A DNA stretch of 50,931 bases, taken from the NCBI GenBank assembly GCA_007694915.1, contig REEV01000075.1, forward strand, positions 1 to 50,931, read 5' to 3'. The notes below the pieces were generated by a model, which had not been told where the DNA came from, did no database searches, and saw nothing but the letters and a program-made list of their open reading frames with translations. Both the position numbers and the translations under genes were made by a program. The DNA comes from Cyanobium sp. PLM2.Bin73. Lineage in GTDB: Bacteria > Cyanobacteriota > Cyanobacteriia > PCC-6307 > Cyanobiaceae. Positions 1-8,849 of this stretch are shown piece after piece (within the stretch, counting starts at the first letter, position 1; every line of letters starts with the position of its first letter).

Positions 1-33
1 CCGCAACCGCAGGCTCAGTCACAGCCGCACGTC

Positions 34-69
34 ACGCACAGCCGCATGGCTACGCACAGCCCCATGGCT
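34..69. repeat. 18-bp tandem repeat, two copies
   Basis: Two adjacent 18-bp copies (34-51 and 52-69) differ at one base. They lie in the non-coding leader before the first gene. The repeat codes for nothing I can support. It belongs to the same class of short tandem duplications seen elsewhere in this window. Confidence 0.8.
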
Positions 70-177
70 GGACGTCATCGCCCGGGGCTCCGCCAGGCCC
101 CGTTCGCTCTGCGGGTCAGTCCCGCTCGTGTTCCCCTCCCCCTGTTCCTCGATCCTCCCGCCGTCGGGAGTTACCTG

Positions 178-549
178 ATGTCCAAGAAGCGCAAGCGGAT
201 CAGCCGCCGCCGTCTGGCCGGTCAGCGGGTGCTGGCCCACATCCCCACCTTCAACCTCGAAACCGGCTCCCACAAGCCGGTCACCGCCGCCCGCCGCTAC
301 ATCGCCGAACAGGCCCTGGTGCCGCCGGCCCTGCTCCACGTGCGCCGCAACGAGCACACGACTGATCGCTTCTTCTGGGGGGAGAAGGGTCTGTTCAGCG
401 CCCAGTACGCCGAAGAGAACCACTTCCTGTTCCCGTCCCTGCGGGAGATCGTCGACCGCATCGGTGAAGACGTGCTGTTCGAGGGCATCGAGGCTCTGGC
501 CGCCGATGACTGGGAGGAGATGGAGGAGTACGAGTACGCCTTCGTCTGA
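178..549 (+). CDS. DUF3155-type conserved cyanobacterial protein
   Basis: A 123-residue protein of unknown function that I recognise as the cyanobacterial DUF3155 family. The N-terminus is very basic (MSKKRKRISRRR), followed by conserved-looking stretches such as KPVTAARRYI, RRNEHTTDRFFWGEKGLF and EENHFLFPSLR, and an acidic tail. The frame stays open upstream to 46, but family similarity begins at the ATG at 178, so that start was chosen. No membrane segment or signal peptide is visible. The basic head could contact nucleic acid, but that is only inference. It is co-directional with purH, with the esterase gene lying between them on the other strand. Confidence 0.8.
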   Translation: MSKKRKRISRRRLAGQRVLAHIPTFNLETGSHKPVTAARRYIAEQALVPPALLHVRRNEHTTDRFFWGEKGLFSAQYAEENHFLFPSLREIVDRIGEDVLFEGIEALAADDWEEMEEYEYAFV

Positions 550-600
550 GCCCGTCGGCACAACCGGGCCCGCGGGCACGACCGGGCTGGGCGGGGTCCT

Positions 601-628
601 TCACCCTCGTCCAGTCACCCTCGCCCAG
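601..628. repeat. 14-bp tandem duplication containing the esterase stop codon
   Basis: Two 14-bp copies (601-614 and 615-628) match at 13 of 14 positions. On the minus strand the upstream copy carries the TGA that ends the esterase gene (615-617), and the second copy repeats that TGA at 601-603. Confidence 0.85.
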
Positions 629-1271
629 CCTGCCCCTCCCAGCAGGCCTCCAGAAAGGCCCGCAGCTCTGGGAACAGGGCTTCGTCAATGGTGTGGCCGC
701 CCGCGAACCCGATCAGGTTCACGGCGCGTCCACTATCCCGCAGCCGTCGATGGACATCCTCACTGGCTGCGTAGGGCACCACCGCATCCTGTTGGCCGTG
801 GGTGAGCAGCACCCGCAGAAGCCCCTGGCCATCTCCCGACGGGGAGATGGCCAGGGGCTTCCAGTCAGGGTGGGGGTAGCCACTGCAGCTGATCACCCCG
901 GCCAGGGCCAGATCGGGGCTGCCCGTGGCCACATCCAGGGCCATGGCCGCCCCCTGGGAGAAGCCCAGCAGCACGGTGCGGCTGAGAGGCAAGTCCGCGG
1001 CGAGGGCCCGCAGGCGCCGGCGCAGATCGTCGCGGGCCGCGGGCAACTGGGGCCAGCCGGGCTGCTGGAGGTCGTACCACTGGCGCCCCAGTCCGGCCGG
1101 ATGGGGCAGCGGCGCCCGCAGGGCGACCACGCTCAGCTGTGGTCCCACCAGCAGGTTGCCCAGTTCGAACAGGTCGTCGGCATCGGCGCCCCAGCCATGC
1201 AGCAGCACCAGCCGGCGATCGGCGCTGGCGCTTCCGCCCGTGATCCGGTCCTCGGCCCGCTGTTCGCCCAT
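615..1271 (-). CDS. alpha/beta-hydrolase, carboxylesterase/phospholipase family
   Basis: A serine hydrolase of 218 residues in the phospholipase/carboxylesterase branch of the alpha/beta-hydrolase fold. Visible elements are an early LLHGWGADADD strand-turn (oxyanion region), the nucleophile elbow GFSQG with Ser near residue 105, Asp near 162 (GQQDAVVP) and His near 193 (GGHTID), in the expected order for a catalytic triad. The frame extends upstream to 1373 into purH. The ATG at 1271 leaves a normal family length and a 67-bp divergent spacer, so it is preferred; the ATG at 1340 is an alternative. There is no signal peptide, so it is likely cytoplasmic. The substrate is unknown. Confidence 0.85.
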   Translation of the reverse strand: MGEQRAEDRITGGSASADRRLVLLHGWGADADDLFELGNLLVGPQLSVVALRAPLPHPAGLGRQWYDLQQPGWPQLPAARDDLRRRLRALAADLPLSRTVLLGFSQGAAMALDVATGSPDLALAGVISCSGYPHPDWKPLAISPSGDGQGLLRVLLTHGQQDAVVPYAASEDVHRRLRDSGRAVNLIGFAGGHTIDEALFPELRAFLEACWEGQAGRG

Positions 1272-1338
1272 GGCAACGCGCTGAAACGCAGGTGCTGCTG
1301 CTGCGTAGGTTGGCCCCACTGATCGCTGATCGCGAGCC

Positions 1339-2919
1339 ATGGCGCCCACGGCCCTCCTGAGCGTGTCCAACAAGGAGGGTCTCGTGCCCCTGGCCCAGGG
1401 ATTGCTGCAGGCCGGCTACCAGCTGATCTCCAGCGGCGGTACCGCCTCCGCCCTGCAGGCCGCCGGCCTGCCCGTGACCAAGGTGGCCGAGCACACCGGC
1501 GCTCCCGAAATCCTCGGCGGCCGGGTGAAGACCCTCCATCCCCGCATCCATGGGGGAATCCTGGCCCGCCGCTCGCTGGCCTCCCACCAGGCCGACCTCG
1601 AGGACCAGGGCATCACCCCGATCGATGTGGTGGTGGTGAACCTCTACCCGTTCAGGGAAACGGTGGCCGATCCGGCGGTGGCCTTCGACACCGCCATCGA
1701 GACCATCGACATCGGTGGCCCGGCGATGGTGCGGGCCGCCGCCAAGAACCACGCCGATGTGGCGGTGCTCACCAGCCCGGGCCAGTACGACGCCTTCCTC
1801 GCCGCCCTGCGGGAGGGGCGGGTGGATGAGGGCCTGCGCCGGGAGCTGGCCCTGGCGGCCTTCGAGCACACCGCCGGCTACGACGCTGCCATCAGTGCCT
1901 GGCTGGTGAGCCGCCTGGCCGACCAGCGCGCCGCCGCGGCCCTGGGTTCCGGCCTGGCGGCGGATCAGGCGGTGCCTCTGCAGCTTGAGCTGCCGCTGCG
2001 CCAGTCGCTGCGGTACGGCGAGAATCCCCACCAGCCGGCCCTCTGGTACAGCCTGAGCGATGCCGGCTGGGGGGCGGCGGGCCAACTCCAGGGCAAGGAG
2101 CTCAGTTACAACAACCTCATCGACCTCGATGCCGCCCTGGCGACGGTGCGCGAGTTTGGTTACGGCGGCGGCGCCCAGCCGGCGGCGGTGGTGGTGAAGC
2201 ACACCAATCCCTGCGGAGTGGCGGTGGGCAGCGGCTGTGCCCAGGCCCTGGAACGGGCTCTGGATGCCGATCGGCTCTCAGCCTTCGGCGGCATCGTGGC
2301 CCTCAACACGCCGGTGGACGCCGCTGCTGCCGAGCTGCTCAGCGGCCTCTTTCTGGAGTGCGTGGTGGCCCCCGGCTTCGATGGCGCCGCCCGCGAGCAG
2401 CTGGCGGCGAAGGCCAACCTGCGCCTGCTGGAGCTCGATGCCGATGCCATCGCCAACGCGCCGCGCCGTCAGCTGCGCAGCGTGCTGGGAGGGTTGCTGG
2501 CGCAGGACCTCGACGATGGGGCCGTGGATGAGAGCGCCTGGCAGGTGGTGAGTGAACGCCAGGCGGACATCGAGACCCTCGACGACCTGCGCTTCGCCTG
2601 GAAGCTGGTGCGCCACGTGCGCTCCAACGCCATCGTGGTGGCCCACCGGGGCCAGAGCCTGGGCATCGGAGCCGGCCAGATGAACCGGGTGGGGTCGGCG
2701 CGGCTGGCTCTGGAGGCCGCGGGGCAGGGGGCACGGGGGGCAGTGCTGGCCAGCGATGGCTTCTTCCCCTTCGACGACACCGTGCGGCTGGCGGCCCGTC
2801 ACGGCATCGAGGCCGTGATTCAGCCCGGGGGCAGCGTCCGCGATGCCGATTCCATCACCGCCTGCAACGAACTCGGCCTGGTGATGGTGGTCACGGGCCG
2901 GCGTCACTTCCTGCACTGA
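1339..2919 (+). CDS. purH: bifunctional AICAR formyltransferase / IMP cyclohydrolase
   Basis: Catalyses the last two steps of purine synthesis: formylation of AICAR with 10-formyl-tetrahydrofolate, then ring closure to IMP. At 526 residues it has the full family length. The N-terminal MGS-like cyclohydrolase domain starts [15 protein letters not shown] and includes ISSGGTA and [16 protein letters not shown]. The transformylase domain carries the catalytic Lys-His pair at about 287-288 (KHTNPCG), and DGFFPFDD near the C-terminus. The start is an ATG just after the divergent esterase promoter region. It is a single gene with no neighbour in the same pathway in this window. Confidence 0.98.
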   Translation: MAPTALLSVSNKEGLVPLAQGLLQAGYQLISSGGTASALQAAGLPVTKVAEHTGAPEILGGRVKTLHPRIHGGILARRSLASHQADLEDQGITPIDVVVVNLYPFRETVADPAVAFDTAIETIDIGGPAMVRAAAKNHADVAVLTSPGQYDAFLAALREGRVDEGLRRELALAAFEHTAGYDAAISAWLVSRLADQRAAAALGSGLAADQAVPLQLELPLRQSLRYGENPHQPALWYSLSDAGWGAAGQLQGKELSYNNLIDLDAALATVREFGYGGGAQPAAVVVKHTNPCGVAVGSGCAQALERALDADRLSAFGGIVALNTPVDAAAAELLSGLFLECVVAPGFDGAAREQLAAKANLRLLELDADAIANAPRRQLRSVLGGLLAQDLDDGAVDESAWQVVSERQADIETLDDLRFAWKLVRHVRSNAIVVAHRGQSLGIGAGQMNRVGSARLALEAAGQGARGAVLASDGFFPFDDTVRLAARHGIEAVIQPGGSVRDADSITACNELGLVMVVTGRRHFLH

Positions 2920-2942
2920 GCGGTTGTAGCTTCAGCCCCACG

Positions 2943-2954
2943 CCCCCCCCCCCC
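2943..2954. repeat. run of 12 C residues
   Basis: Twelve consecutive cytosines lie 10 bp upstream of the ATG of the DUF4079 gene, where a ribosome binding site would be expected. This is a slippage-prone homopolymer; its true length could also be a sequencing artefact. Confidence 0.8.
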
Positions 2955-2964
2955 GCCTCGATCC

Positions 2965-3429
2965 ATGAGCGAGTCGCTTGCCTTCTACCTCAACTTCCTG
3001 CATCCCCTGACCATGTGGGGCCTGCTGGCCCTGGCTGGTTACAGCGCGGTTCTGGGCATCAAGGCCAAGAAAACCCGCACCGCCGATGCCGAGACGCGCA
3101 AGCAGCTGATCAAGGGGCAGTTCGCCAAACGCCACTTCCAGATGGGCAGCATCCTGCTGGCCCTGTTGGTGCTGGGCTGTTTCGGTGGCATGGGGGTCAC
3201 CTACCTCAACAACGGCAAGCTGTTCGTGGGGCCCCACCTGCTGGTGGGGATCGCCATGGTCTGCCTGATCGCCCTGGCGGTGTCGCTCACGCCGCTGATG
3301 CAGCAGGGCAACCTGATCGCCCGCAAGGCCCATGTGGGACTGAACATGGCGATGGTCACCCTGTTTCTGTGGCAGGCCCTGAGCGGGATGCAGATCCTCA
3401 ACAAGATCTGGGAGAACCGGCCCGTTTAA
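2965..3429 (+). CDS. DUF4079-type integral membrane protein
   Basis: A 154-residue membrane protein of unknown function that I recognise as the DUF4079 family, common in cyanobacteria and plastids. Hydrophobic segments are visible around residues 10-30, 55-75, 88-110 and 125-145, separated by basic loops (GIKAKKTR, RKQLIKGQFAKRH), consistent with about four membrane helices. Conserved-looking histidines occur at the first helix (NFLHPLTMWG), after the basic loop (RHFQMG), and at PHLLVG and AHVGLN. That could suggest heme or quinone contact, but this is inference only. The ATG at 2965 is preceded by a 12-C run instead of a clear Shine-Dalgarno. Confidence 0.8.
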   Translation: MSESLAFYLNFLHPLTMWGLLALAGYSAVLGIKAKKTRTADAETRKQLIKGQFAKRHFQMGSILLALLVLGCFGGMGVTYLNNGKLFVGPHLLVGIAMVCLIALAVSLTPLMQQGNLIARKAHVGLNMAMVTLFLWQALSGMQILNKIWENRPV

Positions 3430-3435
3430 TTGAAC

Positions 3436-4179
3436 TCAGAACTGGGCGCGGCGCCGGGGCGGGCACTCCAGGCCATGGCTGGCGTGGAAGTCCTCCTGCA
3501 CCTTCCAGGTGAGCTTCCGTGAGATCTGGCGCACGATCTGGCGCAGCAGGTGCTCACCACTGCTCTGCACCAGCCCATCGGGCAAGAGGGTGATCACAGC
3601 CGGCAGGCGGATCCACACACTCAGGTCGAGCTCCCAGCGCACCAGGGTGAGCCCCTCGTCGTCGGGCCCCTCGCCGCCGGGATCGAGTTGCAGGGAGGCG
3701 TTGAACTCAACGTCGTAGAGGCCGTCGAGACGGCTGGCACCGGGTTCTAAACGCCCACTGGCGTCAGGGGGCACGGTGATGATGCGGTAGACACCCTCGC
3801 TCTGGGGCAGCAGTTCGAGGGCGATGGTGGGCTCCACCTCGAAGCCGAAGTTGCCGAAGCGCCCCAGGGTGAGGCGGTAGCCATTGCGGCCCAGGGGCGC
3901 CACCGGCATCGGCGCCGCGCAGCGCTGGAACCAGCCCTCGTGGCAGTCGAGGTAGGCGGCCACGGCTGCGGCCTCGGCCCGCATCTCCATCAGATCGGCG
4001 AAGGTGCTGGCGTAGCGCCGCACCTTGGGGTCGTCGCCGCTGCGCAGGCGGTTGGCTGCGACTTGAAGGGCGCCTGCACCGCCGGCGGTGTTCGGCTCGT
4101 GGTCGCCGAGCGCAGCGCTGTTCAGGGCGCCGGCGGGGCTGGGGAGCAGCGGAGGCGACGACAGCAAGGGCTCGAACAC
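3436..4179 (-). CDS. DUF1997 family protein
   Basis: A soluble protein of the DUF1997 family, which is widespread in cyanobacteria and plants without a firmly assigned biochemical role. Family-like stretches are FADLMEMRA, YLDCHEGWFQRC, GRFGNFGFEVEPTIALELLP, the helix LLRQIVRQISRKLTWKVQEDFH and the C-terminal CPPRRRAQF. The frame opens with a GTG at 4179, giving 247 residues. The first 50 residues are low-complexity and a GTG at 4023 would give about 195, so the start is uncertain. It ends 6 bp from the convergent DUF4079 gene and lies 78 bp downstream of... no shared operon is evident with ispH, which is encoded on the same strand further along transcription. Confidence 0.75.
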   Translation of the reverse strand: MFEPLLSSPPLLPSPAGALNSAALGDHEPNTAGGAGALQVAANRLRSGDDPKVRRYASTFADLMEMRAEAAAVAAYLDCHEGWFQRCAAPMPVAPLGRNGYRLTLGRFGNFGFEVEPTIALELLPQSEGVYRIITVPPDASGRLEPGASRLDGLYDVEFNASLQLDPGGEGPDDEGLTLVRWELDLSVWIRLPAVITLLPDGLVQSSGEHLLRQIVRQISRKLTWKVQEDFHASHGLECPPRRRAQF

Positions 4180-4257
4180 TGGGTGATATGAATCAATGTA
4201 AAGCGGCCGTCGCCCTGCGGCCTGCAGCGCCTGCGACAGCGGGACCGCGCGCCGCCC

Positions 4258-5454
4258 TCAATCCTCGCTGAGCTCGATCAGGCGCTCGATCACCGCCTCC
4301 ACGATCCGGTCGGGGGTGGAGGCACCGGAGGTGATGCCCACCCGGATCGTTCCGGCCGGCAGGAACGGCTCCTCCAGCTCCCGGTCACTGCCCAGGGGTT
4401 TGTGGGTGATGCGGTTGCCGGGGCCGATGCGCTCCGGGGTGTCGATGTGGAAGGAGCGGATGCCGCGGCTTACGGCAATTTCCTGGAGGTGGGTGGTGTT
4501 GGAGGAGTTGTAGCCGCCGATCACCACCATCAGGTCCAGGGGTTCGTCCACCAGCGCGAACATCGCGTCCTGGCGCTCCTGGGTGGCGTCGCAGATGGTG
4601 TTGAAGGCCAGGAAATGGTCGTTGAGCTCGGCCGGGCCGTAGCGCTGCAGCATCGTGCGCTCGAACAGCTTGCCGATATCCTCGGTTTCGCTCTTGAGCA
4701 TGGTGGTCTGGTTGGCCACCCCCACGCGCACCAGGTCGCGATCGGGGTCGAAGCCCGGCGAGCAGGCACTGGCGAACCGGGCCATGAACGACTCACGGCT
4801 ACCCTTGCCGAGGATGTAATCGCTCACCAACTGGGCTTCGGCCAGGTCGAGCACCACCAGGTAGGTGCCGGCGAAGCTGCTGGTGGCCAGGGTTTCCTCG
4901 TGCTTCACCTTGCCGTGAATGATCGAGGTGAAGGCCTGCTTCTTGTGCTTCTCCACGGTGTTCCACACCTTGGAGACCCACGGGCAGGTGGTGTCCACGA
5001 TGTGGCAGCCGCGCTCATTGAGCAGCTGCATTTCCTGCACGGTGGCCCCGAAGGCCGGAAGGATCACCACATCGCCGCCTTCCACCTCGGAAAAGTCCTT
5101 GACGCCGCCTTCCACCGGGATGAACTGCACGTTCATCGTGCGCAGGTGATCATTCACCGAGGGGTTGTGGATGATCTCGTTGGTGATCCAGATGCGCTCG
5201 CTGGGGTAATGGCGGCGGGTTTCATAGGCCATCGCCACCGCCCGCTCCACGCCCCAGCAGAAGCCGAAGGCCTCGGCCAAGCGCACTGTGAGCCGTCCCC
5301 GCCGCAGCTCGTAGCCGTTGGTGCGCAGGCTGGCTACCAGATCGCTCTGGTAGGCGGTCTGCAGGCTGCCGGCCACCTCGTCACCCAGGCCGAAGCCGCG
5401 GCGGTTGTAGCGGTCGGAGTGATGCAGGGAACGCTTGAAGGCCCGGGTATCCAC
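4258..5454 (-). CDS. ispH: 4-hydroxy-3-methylbut-2-enyl diphosphate reductase
   Basis: The last enzyme of the MEP isoprenoid pathway. It reduces HMBPP to IPP and DMAPP with a [4Fe-4S] cluster and supplies precursors for carotenoids, phytol and quinones. The 398-residue cyanobacterial/plastid-type form is recognised by its N-terminal extension [21 protein letters not shown]. The three expected cluster cysteines are in [28 protein letters not shown] and [11 protein letters not shown]. The frame is open to 5679, but homology starts at the GTG at 5454, so that codon was chosen. The GTG start leaves 28 bp to the upstream sfsA stop, so the two could be co-transcribed. Confidence 0.97.
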   Translation of the reverse strand: MDTRAFKRSLHHSDRYNRRGFGLGDEVAGSLQTAYQSDLVASLRTNGYELRRGRLTVRLAEAFGFCWGVERAVAMAYETRRHYPSERIWITNEIIHNPSVNDHLRTMNVQFIPVEGGVKDFSEVEGGDVVILPAFGATVQEMQLLNERGCHIVDTTCPWVSKVWNTVEKHKKQAFTSIIHGKVKHEETLATSSFAGTYLVVLDLAEAQLVSDYILGKGSRESFMARFASACSPGFDPDRDLVRVGVANQTTMLKSETEDIGKLFERTMLQRYGPAELNDHFLAFNTICDATQERQDAMFALVDEPLDLMVVIGGYNSSNTTHLQEIAVSRGIRSFHIDTPERIGPGNRITHKPLGSDRELEEPFLPAGTIRVGITSGASTPDRIVEAVIERLIELSED

Positions 5455-5482
5455 AGTCGCCGCCGCTTGGGGTGACCAAACT

Positions 5483-6292
5483 CTATGGGTGTTGCCCCCG
5501 CTCCTGGCGATCGGCCTCCGGATCGCGGGGCTCCACGGCGGCCAGCCCCAGCCAGTCCACGCTGTCGCGTGTGAATTCATAGATGCAGGGCAGCACCTCC
5601 ACCCCCGCCGCCAGGGCGGCCCGGAACAGCTCGCCGTAGCGGCGGTCGGCCGTGTCGCCGGGCGCGAAGCGGCGCACATCTCCCCGGCTCAGGCAGGGCA
5701 CCAGCACGGCCCTGGCTTCCGGCAGCAGGGCCGTGAGCTCCTGCAGGTGTTTCTGCCCCCGTTCGGTGACCGTGTCGGGAAACAGGGCCAGCTCGCCGCG
5801 GGTCCAAGTGGTGTTCTTCACCTCCACGTAGATCGGGCGCGGGTCGGCGGCCACCGGGCCCGGGCTGAGCAGCAGATCGATGCGGCTGCGCCGGCCCTGG
5901 CCATAGGGCACCTCGGCCCGGATCGTGCCGACCGGCCCCAGCCAGGGCTCCAGGCAGCCGGCCTCGATCGTGGCCCGCACCAGCCTGTTGGGCAGAGCCG
6001 TGTTGATGCCCACCCAGGTGGGGCTGCCGGCGGCGCCGATCACCTCGGCCTGCTCCCAGGTCCAGGCCAGTTTGCGGGCCGGTGAGGGGGCGTGGCGCAG
6101 GCGCACCCGGCCGCCGGGATGCAGCACCCCGGTCATCGGCCCGGTGTTGGGGCAGTGGGCCGTGACCACCGTTCCCGCCGGCTCGCCAGCGGGCCCTGGC
6201 TCGAGCAGTTCCACATCGGCCAGAAAGCGCTTGTAGCGCCTGATCAGCACCCCCTCCAGCAGCGGCCCGGGATTCAGGATCGTCTGCGTCAT
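5483..6292 (-). CDS. sfsA: SfsA family DNA-binding/nuclease-like protein
   Basis: A 269-residue member of the SfsA (sugar fermentation stimulation) family, which has an OB-fold followed by a PD-(D/E)XK-like nuclease fold. Visible family stretches are [14 protein letters not shown] near the N-terminus, [12 protein letters not shown], the catalytic-type strand YVEVKNTTW, and [16 protein letters not shown]. Members bind DNA non-specifically, and the physiological role in cyanobacteria is not settled. The start is the ATG at 6292. It lies upstream of ispH on the same strand with 28 bp between them and is divergent from murJ with an 86-bp gap. Confidence 0.92.
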   Translation of the reverse strand: MTQTILNPGPLLEGVLIRRYKRFLADVELLEPGPAGEPAGTVVTAHCPNTGPMTGVLHPGGRVRLRHAPSPARKLAWTWEQAEVIGAAGSPTWVGINTALPNRLVRATIEAGCLEPWLGPVGTIRAEVPYGQGRRSRIDLLLSPGPVAADPRPIYVEVKNTTWTRGELALFPDTVTERGQKHLQELTALLPEARAVLVPCLSRGDVRRFAPGDTADRRYGELFRAALAAGVEVLPCIYEFTRDSVDWLGLAAVEPRDPEADRQERGQHP

Positions 6293-6378
6293 CGGCTGGG
6301 GCCGCGGGGGGCGGCGGCCATACTGCCGCTCAACTCCGCGGGCTCTGGGCTCGCCCCTCCGGTCCCACCGGCCCTGCC

Positions 6379-8001
6379 ATGGCCCCCTCGCTGCGTCGCA
6401 TCGCCCTGATCGTGGCCGCGGCCACCGCCCTCAGCAAGGTGGCCGGTCTGGTGCGGCAGCAGGTGATCGCCGCCGCCTTCGGCGTGGGAGCGGCCTTTGA
6501 CGCCTACAACTACGCCTATGTGCTGCCGGGCTTCCTGCTGATCCTGCTGGGCGGCATCAACGGCCCCTTCCACAGCGCCATGGTGAGCGTGCTGGCGCGG
6601 CGCCCGCGCCAGGAGGGCGCCCACGTGCTGGCGACGATCAACACCTTTGTGGGCGCCGGGCTGGTCGTGGTGACGCTCGTGCTGCTGGTGGCGGCCGATC
6701 CCCTGATCAGCCTGGTGGGCCCGGGACTGGAGCCCGAGGTGCATGCCATCGCCGTGGTGCAGCTGCGCTGGATGGCGCCGATGGCGCTGTTCGCCGGCCT
6801 GATCGGCCTGGGCTTCGGGGCCCTCAACGCCGCCGATGTGTTCTGGCTGCCGTCGGTGAGTCCGATGCTCTCGAGCCTGTCGGTGATCGTGGGCCTGGCC
6901 CTGCTCTGGTGGCAGCTGGGGGCGGAGATCGCCCTGCCCCAGCAGGCCCTGCTGGGAGGGGTGGTGCTGGCGGGCACCACCACGGTGGGGGCGGTGCTGC
7001 AGTGGCTGATCCAGCTGCCGGAGCTGATGCGCCGAGGGCTGCAGCAGTTCCGGCTGGTGTGGGACTGGCGCGATCCCGGCGTGCGCGAGGTGCTGCAGGT
7101 GATGGGCCCCGCCACCCTGTCTTCGGGGATGCTGCAGATCAACGTGTTCGTGTCGCTGTTCTTCGCCTCGGGGATTCCGGCGGCGGCGGCCGGCCTGGGC
7201 TACGCCAACCTGCTGGTGCAGACCCCGCTGGGCCTGATTTCCAATGCCCTGCTGGTGCCGTTGCTGCCCCTCTATGCCCGGCTCACGGCCCCCGGGGACA
7301 GGCCGGAGCTGATCCAGCGGGTGCGCCAGGGGCTGATGCTCTCCAATGCCTCGATGCTGCCCCTGGGGGCGCTGATGGTGGCCCTGGCCGTGCCGATCGT
7401 GGCCTTGATCTATGAGCGTGGTGCCTTCGATGACAGCGCCGCCACGCTGGTGGGTCAGTTGCTGATGGCCTACGGCATCGGCATGCCGGCCTACCTGGCC
7501 CGTGATGTGCTGGTGCGGGTGTTCTATGCCCTGGGGGATGGGGTCACCCCGTTCCGCTGGTCCCTGGCGGGCATCGGTCTCAACGCCATCTTCTGCTGGA
7601 TGTTCGTGGGTGGGCCCACCCCCTGGACCCCCCAGGTGTTGCCGGCGCTCTATTTCGGTGCCGCCGGCCTGGTGCTGGCCACCGTTGCCGTGAATCTGAT
7701 CACCTCTGCCGGCCTGCTGCTGGCCCTGCGCCAGCGCCTGGGCGGGCTGCCGCTGCGGGCCTGGGGGCGGGACACGCTGCTGCTCGTGCTGGCCGCGGCG
7801 CTGGCCGCCGGGGTTGCCTGGCTGCTGGCCAGCGTCGTGGACTGGCCGTCGGGGCTGTGGGGGAGGCTGTTGCAGCCCGGATTGAGCAGTGCTGCGGCGC
7901 TGCTGGTGTATGCCACTGCCGCCGGCGCCGCCGGGGTGCCGGAGGCCCGCGATGTCATCGCCCTGGTGACGCGGCGGCTGCCCCGGCTGCGTCGCCTCTG
8001 A
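6379..8001 (+). CDS. murJ: lipid II flippase MurJ
   Basis: An integral inner-membrane flippase of the MOP/MATE-like superfamily that moves lipid II across the membrane for peptidoglycan assembly. The 540 residues contain about 14 hydrophobic segments. Family-typical stretches are the N-terminal SKVAGLVRQQVIAAAFG, AFDAYNYAYVLPGFL, and the later YERGAFD and MPAYLARDVLVRVFYALGD. The start is the ATG at 6379; a minus-strand gene starts 86 bp upstream. It is the only gene of its local transcription unit and ends against convergent small genes. Confidence 0.95.
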   Translation: MAPSLRRIALIVAAATALSKVAGLVRQQVIAAAFGVGAAFDAYNYAYVLPGFLLILLGGINGPFHSAMVSVLARRPRQEGAHVLATINTFVGAGLVVVTLVLLVAADPLISLVGPGLEPEVHAIAVVQLRWMAPMALFAGLIGLGFGALNAADVFWLPSVSPMLSSLSVIVGLALLWWQLGAEIALPQQALLGGVVLAGTTTVGAVLQWLIQLPELMRRGLQQFRLVWDWRDPGVREVLQVMGPATLSSGMLQINVFVSLFFASGIPAAAAGLGYANLLVQTPLGLISNALLVPLLPLYARLTAPGDRPELIQRVRQGLMLSNASMLPLGALMVALAVPIVALIYERGAFDDSAATLVGQLLMAYGIGMPAYLARDVLVRVFYALGDGVTPFRWSLAGIGLNAIFCWMFVGGPTPWTPQVLPALYFGAAGLVLATVAVNLITSAGLLLALRQRLGGLPLRAWGRDTLLLVLAAALAAGVAWLLASVVDWPSGLWGRLLQPGLSSAAALLVYATAAGAAGVPEARDVIALVTRRLPRLRRL

Positions 8002-8031
8002 ATCAAGCGCCTCACATCAGCCGCTCCATGG

Positions 8032-8322
8032 TCAGGAGCAGAAGGGCTCGAGGACGTCCTCCAGATCGCGCAGCTGGCCGGCGGGGATCAGCCGTGCCAT
8101 CGGCAGGCGCGTGCTGCCACCGCCGATCGGGACCTGCACCGCCTCCAGGGCCTGGCGGGCGCAGACGCTGCTGCCCTGGTCGAGGCGGGCGGCACACTCG
8201 ATCGCCAGCTCCTGGGCGAGTCCGGCATCGCCCAGGTAGAGATGCCAGCCGGCCACCTGCAGGTAGAGACGATCCGCCAGGGCGTTGCGCAGCTCATTGA
8301 GTTCAGCGGCTGAGAGGGTCAT
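8032..8322 (-). CDS. DUF3181-type small cyanobacterial protein
   Basis: A 96-residue soluble protein that resembles the cyanobacterial DUF3181 family, whose function is unknown. It begins MTLSAAELNELRNALADRL and has the stretch VAGWHLYLGDAGLA. The frame continues upstream to 8448, but that extension overlaps the neighbouring 2TM gene. The ATG at 8322 overlaps that gene's TGA in an ATGA arrangement, which supports both the start and translational coupling. Confidence 0.75.
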   Translation of the reverse strand: MTLSAAELNELRNALADRLYLQVAGWHLYLGDAGLAQELAIECAARLDQGSSVCARQALEAVQVPIGGGSTRLPMARLIPAGQLRDLEDVLEPFCS

Positions 8323-8564
8323 GGTTGCGGGTCTCGGGCGGGGCGCAGGGCGATGACAGCACCGGCGTGCAGCAGCAGGGCCAGCAGCCAGCCCAGGGTG
8401 AGCCAGTTCAGGTGGCCCCAGGGATGGCGCAGGCCCTGCACCACCCACAGACCGCTGTTGATGGCGGCGAACAGGCCGGCGTGGAGGGTGAGGTTCACCA
8501 CCCGCTCGAAGTGCCGGTAGGTGGGATCGGTGGGATCGGCCGGGCCGTACCAGCGGATCGGCAT
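8319..8564 (-). CDS. 2TM-domain small membrane protein
   Basis: An 81-residue protein with two predicted membrane helices (about residues 30-47 and 54-74) of the 2TM type. The order is a hydrophilic head MPIRWYGPADPTDPTYRHFER, helix LTLHAGLFAAINSGLWVV, a short loop with HPWGHLNW, and helix LTLGWLLALLLHAGAVIAL. The function is unknown. Its stop overlaps the start of the downstream DUF3181-like gene by 4 bp, so the two are almost certainly one transcript. The start is the ATG at 8564. Confidence 0.75.
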   Translation of the reverse strand: MPIRWYGPADPTDPTYRHFERVVNLTLHAGLFAAINSGLWVVQGLRHPWGHLNWLTLGWLLALLLHAGAVIALRPARDPQP

Positions 8565-8617
8565 GGGGCGCTGCGCTGCGGGATGTTCCCGATCATGGCC
8601 CGGGCCCTGGGCGGCAG

Positions 8618-8647
8618 TTGACGGAAGGGCACCCTGTGGGATGAGAA
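8618..8647 (+). promoter_or_regulatory. candidate promoter of tRNA-Arg
   Basis: TTGACG at 8618-8623 and TGAGAA at 8642-8647 are separated by 18 bp and lie 34 bp upstream of the tRNA. The -35 is near consensus; the -10 is weaker. It was assigned by eye only. Confidence 0.45.
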
Positions 8648-8680
8648 TGGCGTGGTCATCAGCCGCCAGGCTGTGAATCT

Positions 8681-8754
8681 GCGCTTGTAGCTCAGCGGAT
8701 TAGAGCATCTGACTACGGATCAGAGGGTCGGGAGTTCGAATCTCTCCAGGCGCG
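8681..8754 (+). tRNA. tRNA-Arg(ACG)
   Basis: A complete 74-nt cloverleaf. The acceptor stem GCGCTTG pairs with CAGGCGC with one G-U pair. The D arm is GCTC...GAGC, the anticodon stem TCTGA/TCAGA encloses loop CTACGGA with anticodon ACG, and the T arm contains GTTCGAATC. The discriminator is G at 8754 and CCA is not encoded. A34 would be read as inosine after TadA deamination. Confidence 0.97.
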
Positions 8755-8763
8755 TATTTTCTC

Positions 8764-8789
8764 AAGCTCCGGTTCGCCGGAGCTTTTTT
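8764..8789 (+). terminator. intrinsic terminator after tRNA-Arg
   Basis: A perfect 9-bp stem (8764-8772 with 8777-8785), a TTCG tetraloop and a run of T residues directly after. It should separate the tRNA transcript from glyA. Confidence 0.95.
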
Positions 8790-8849
8790 GTGGGCAGCCC
8801 CCCGGGTGCGCCCTTTCTTACGATTCCTCAACCCCCCTCTGGCGCACCG

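Noticed and set aside
865-2202. A 445-codon open frame antisense to purH
   Set aside because: Its sequence is low-complexity and His/Gly/Gln-rich, as expected for the antisense of GC-rich coding DNA, and it overlaps purH, a certain gene.
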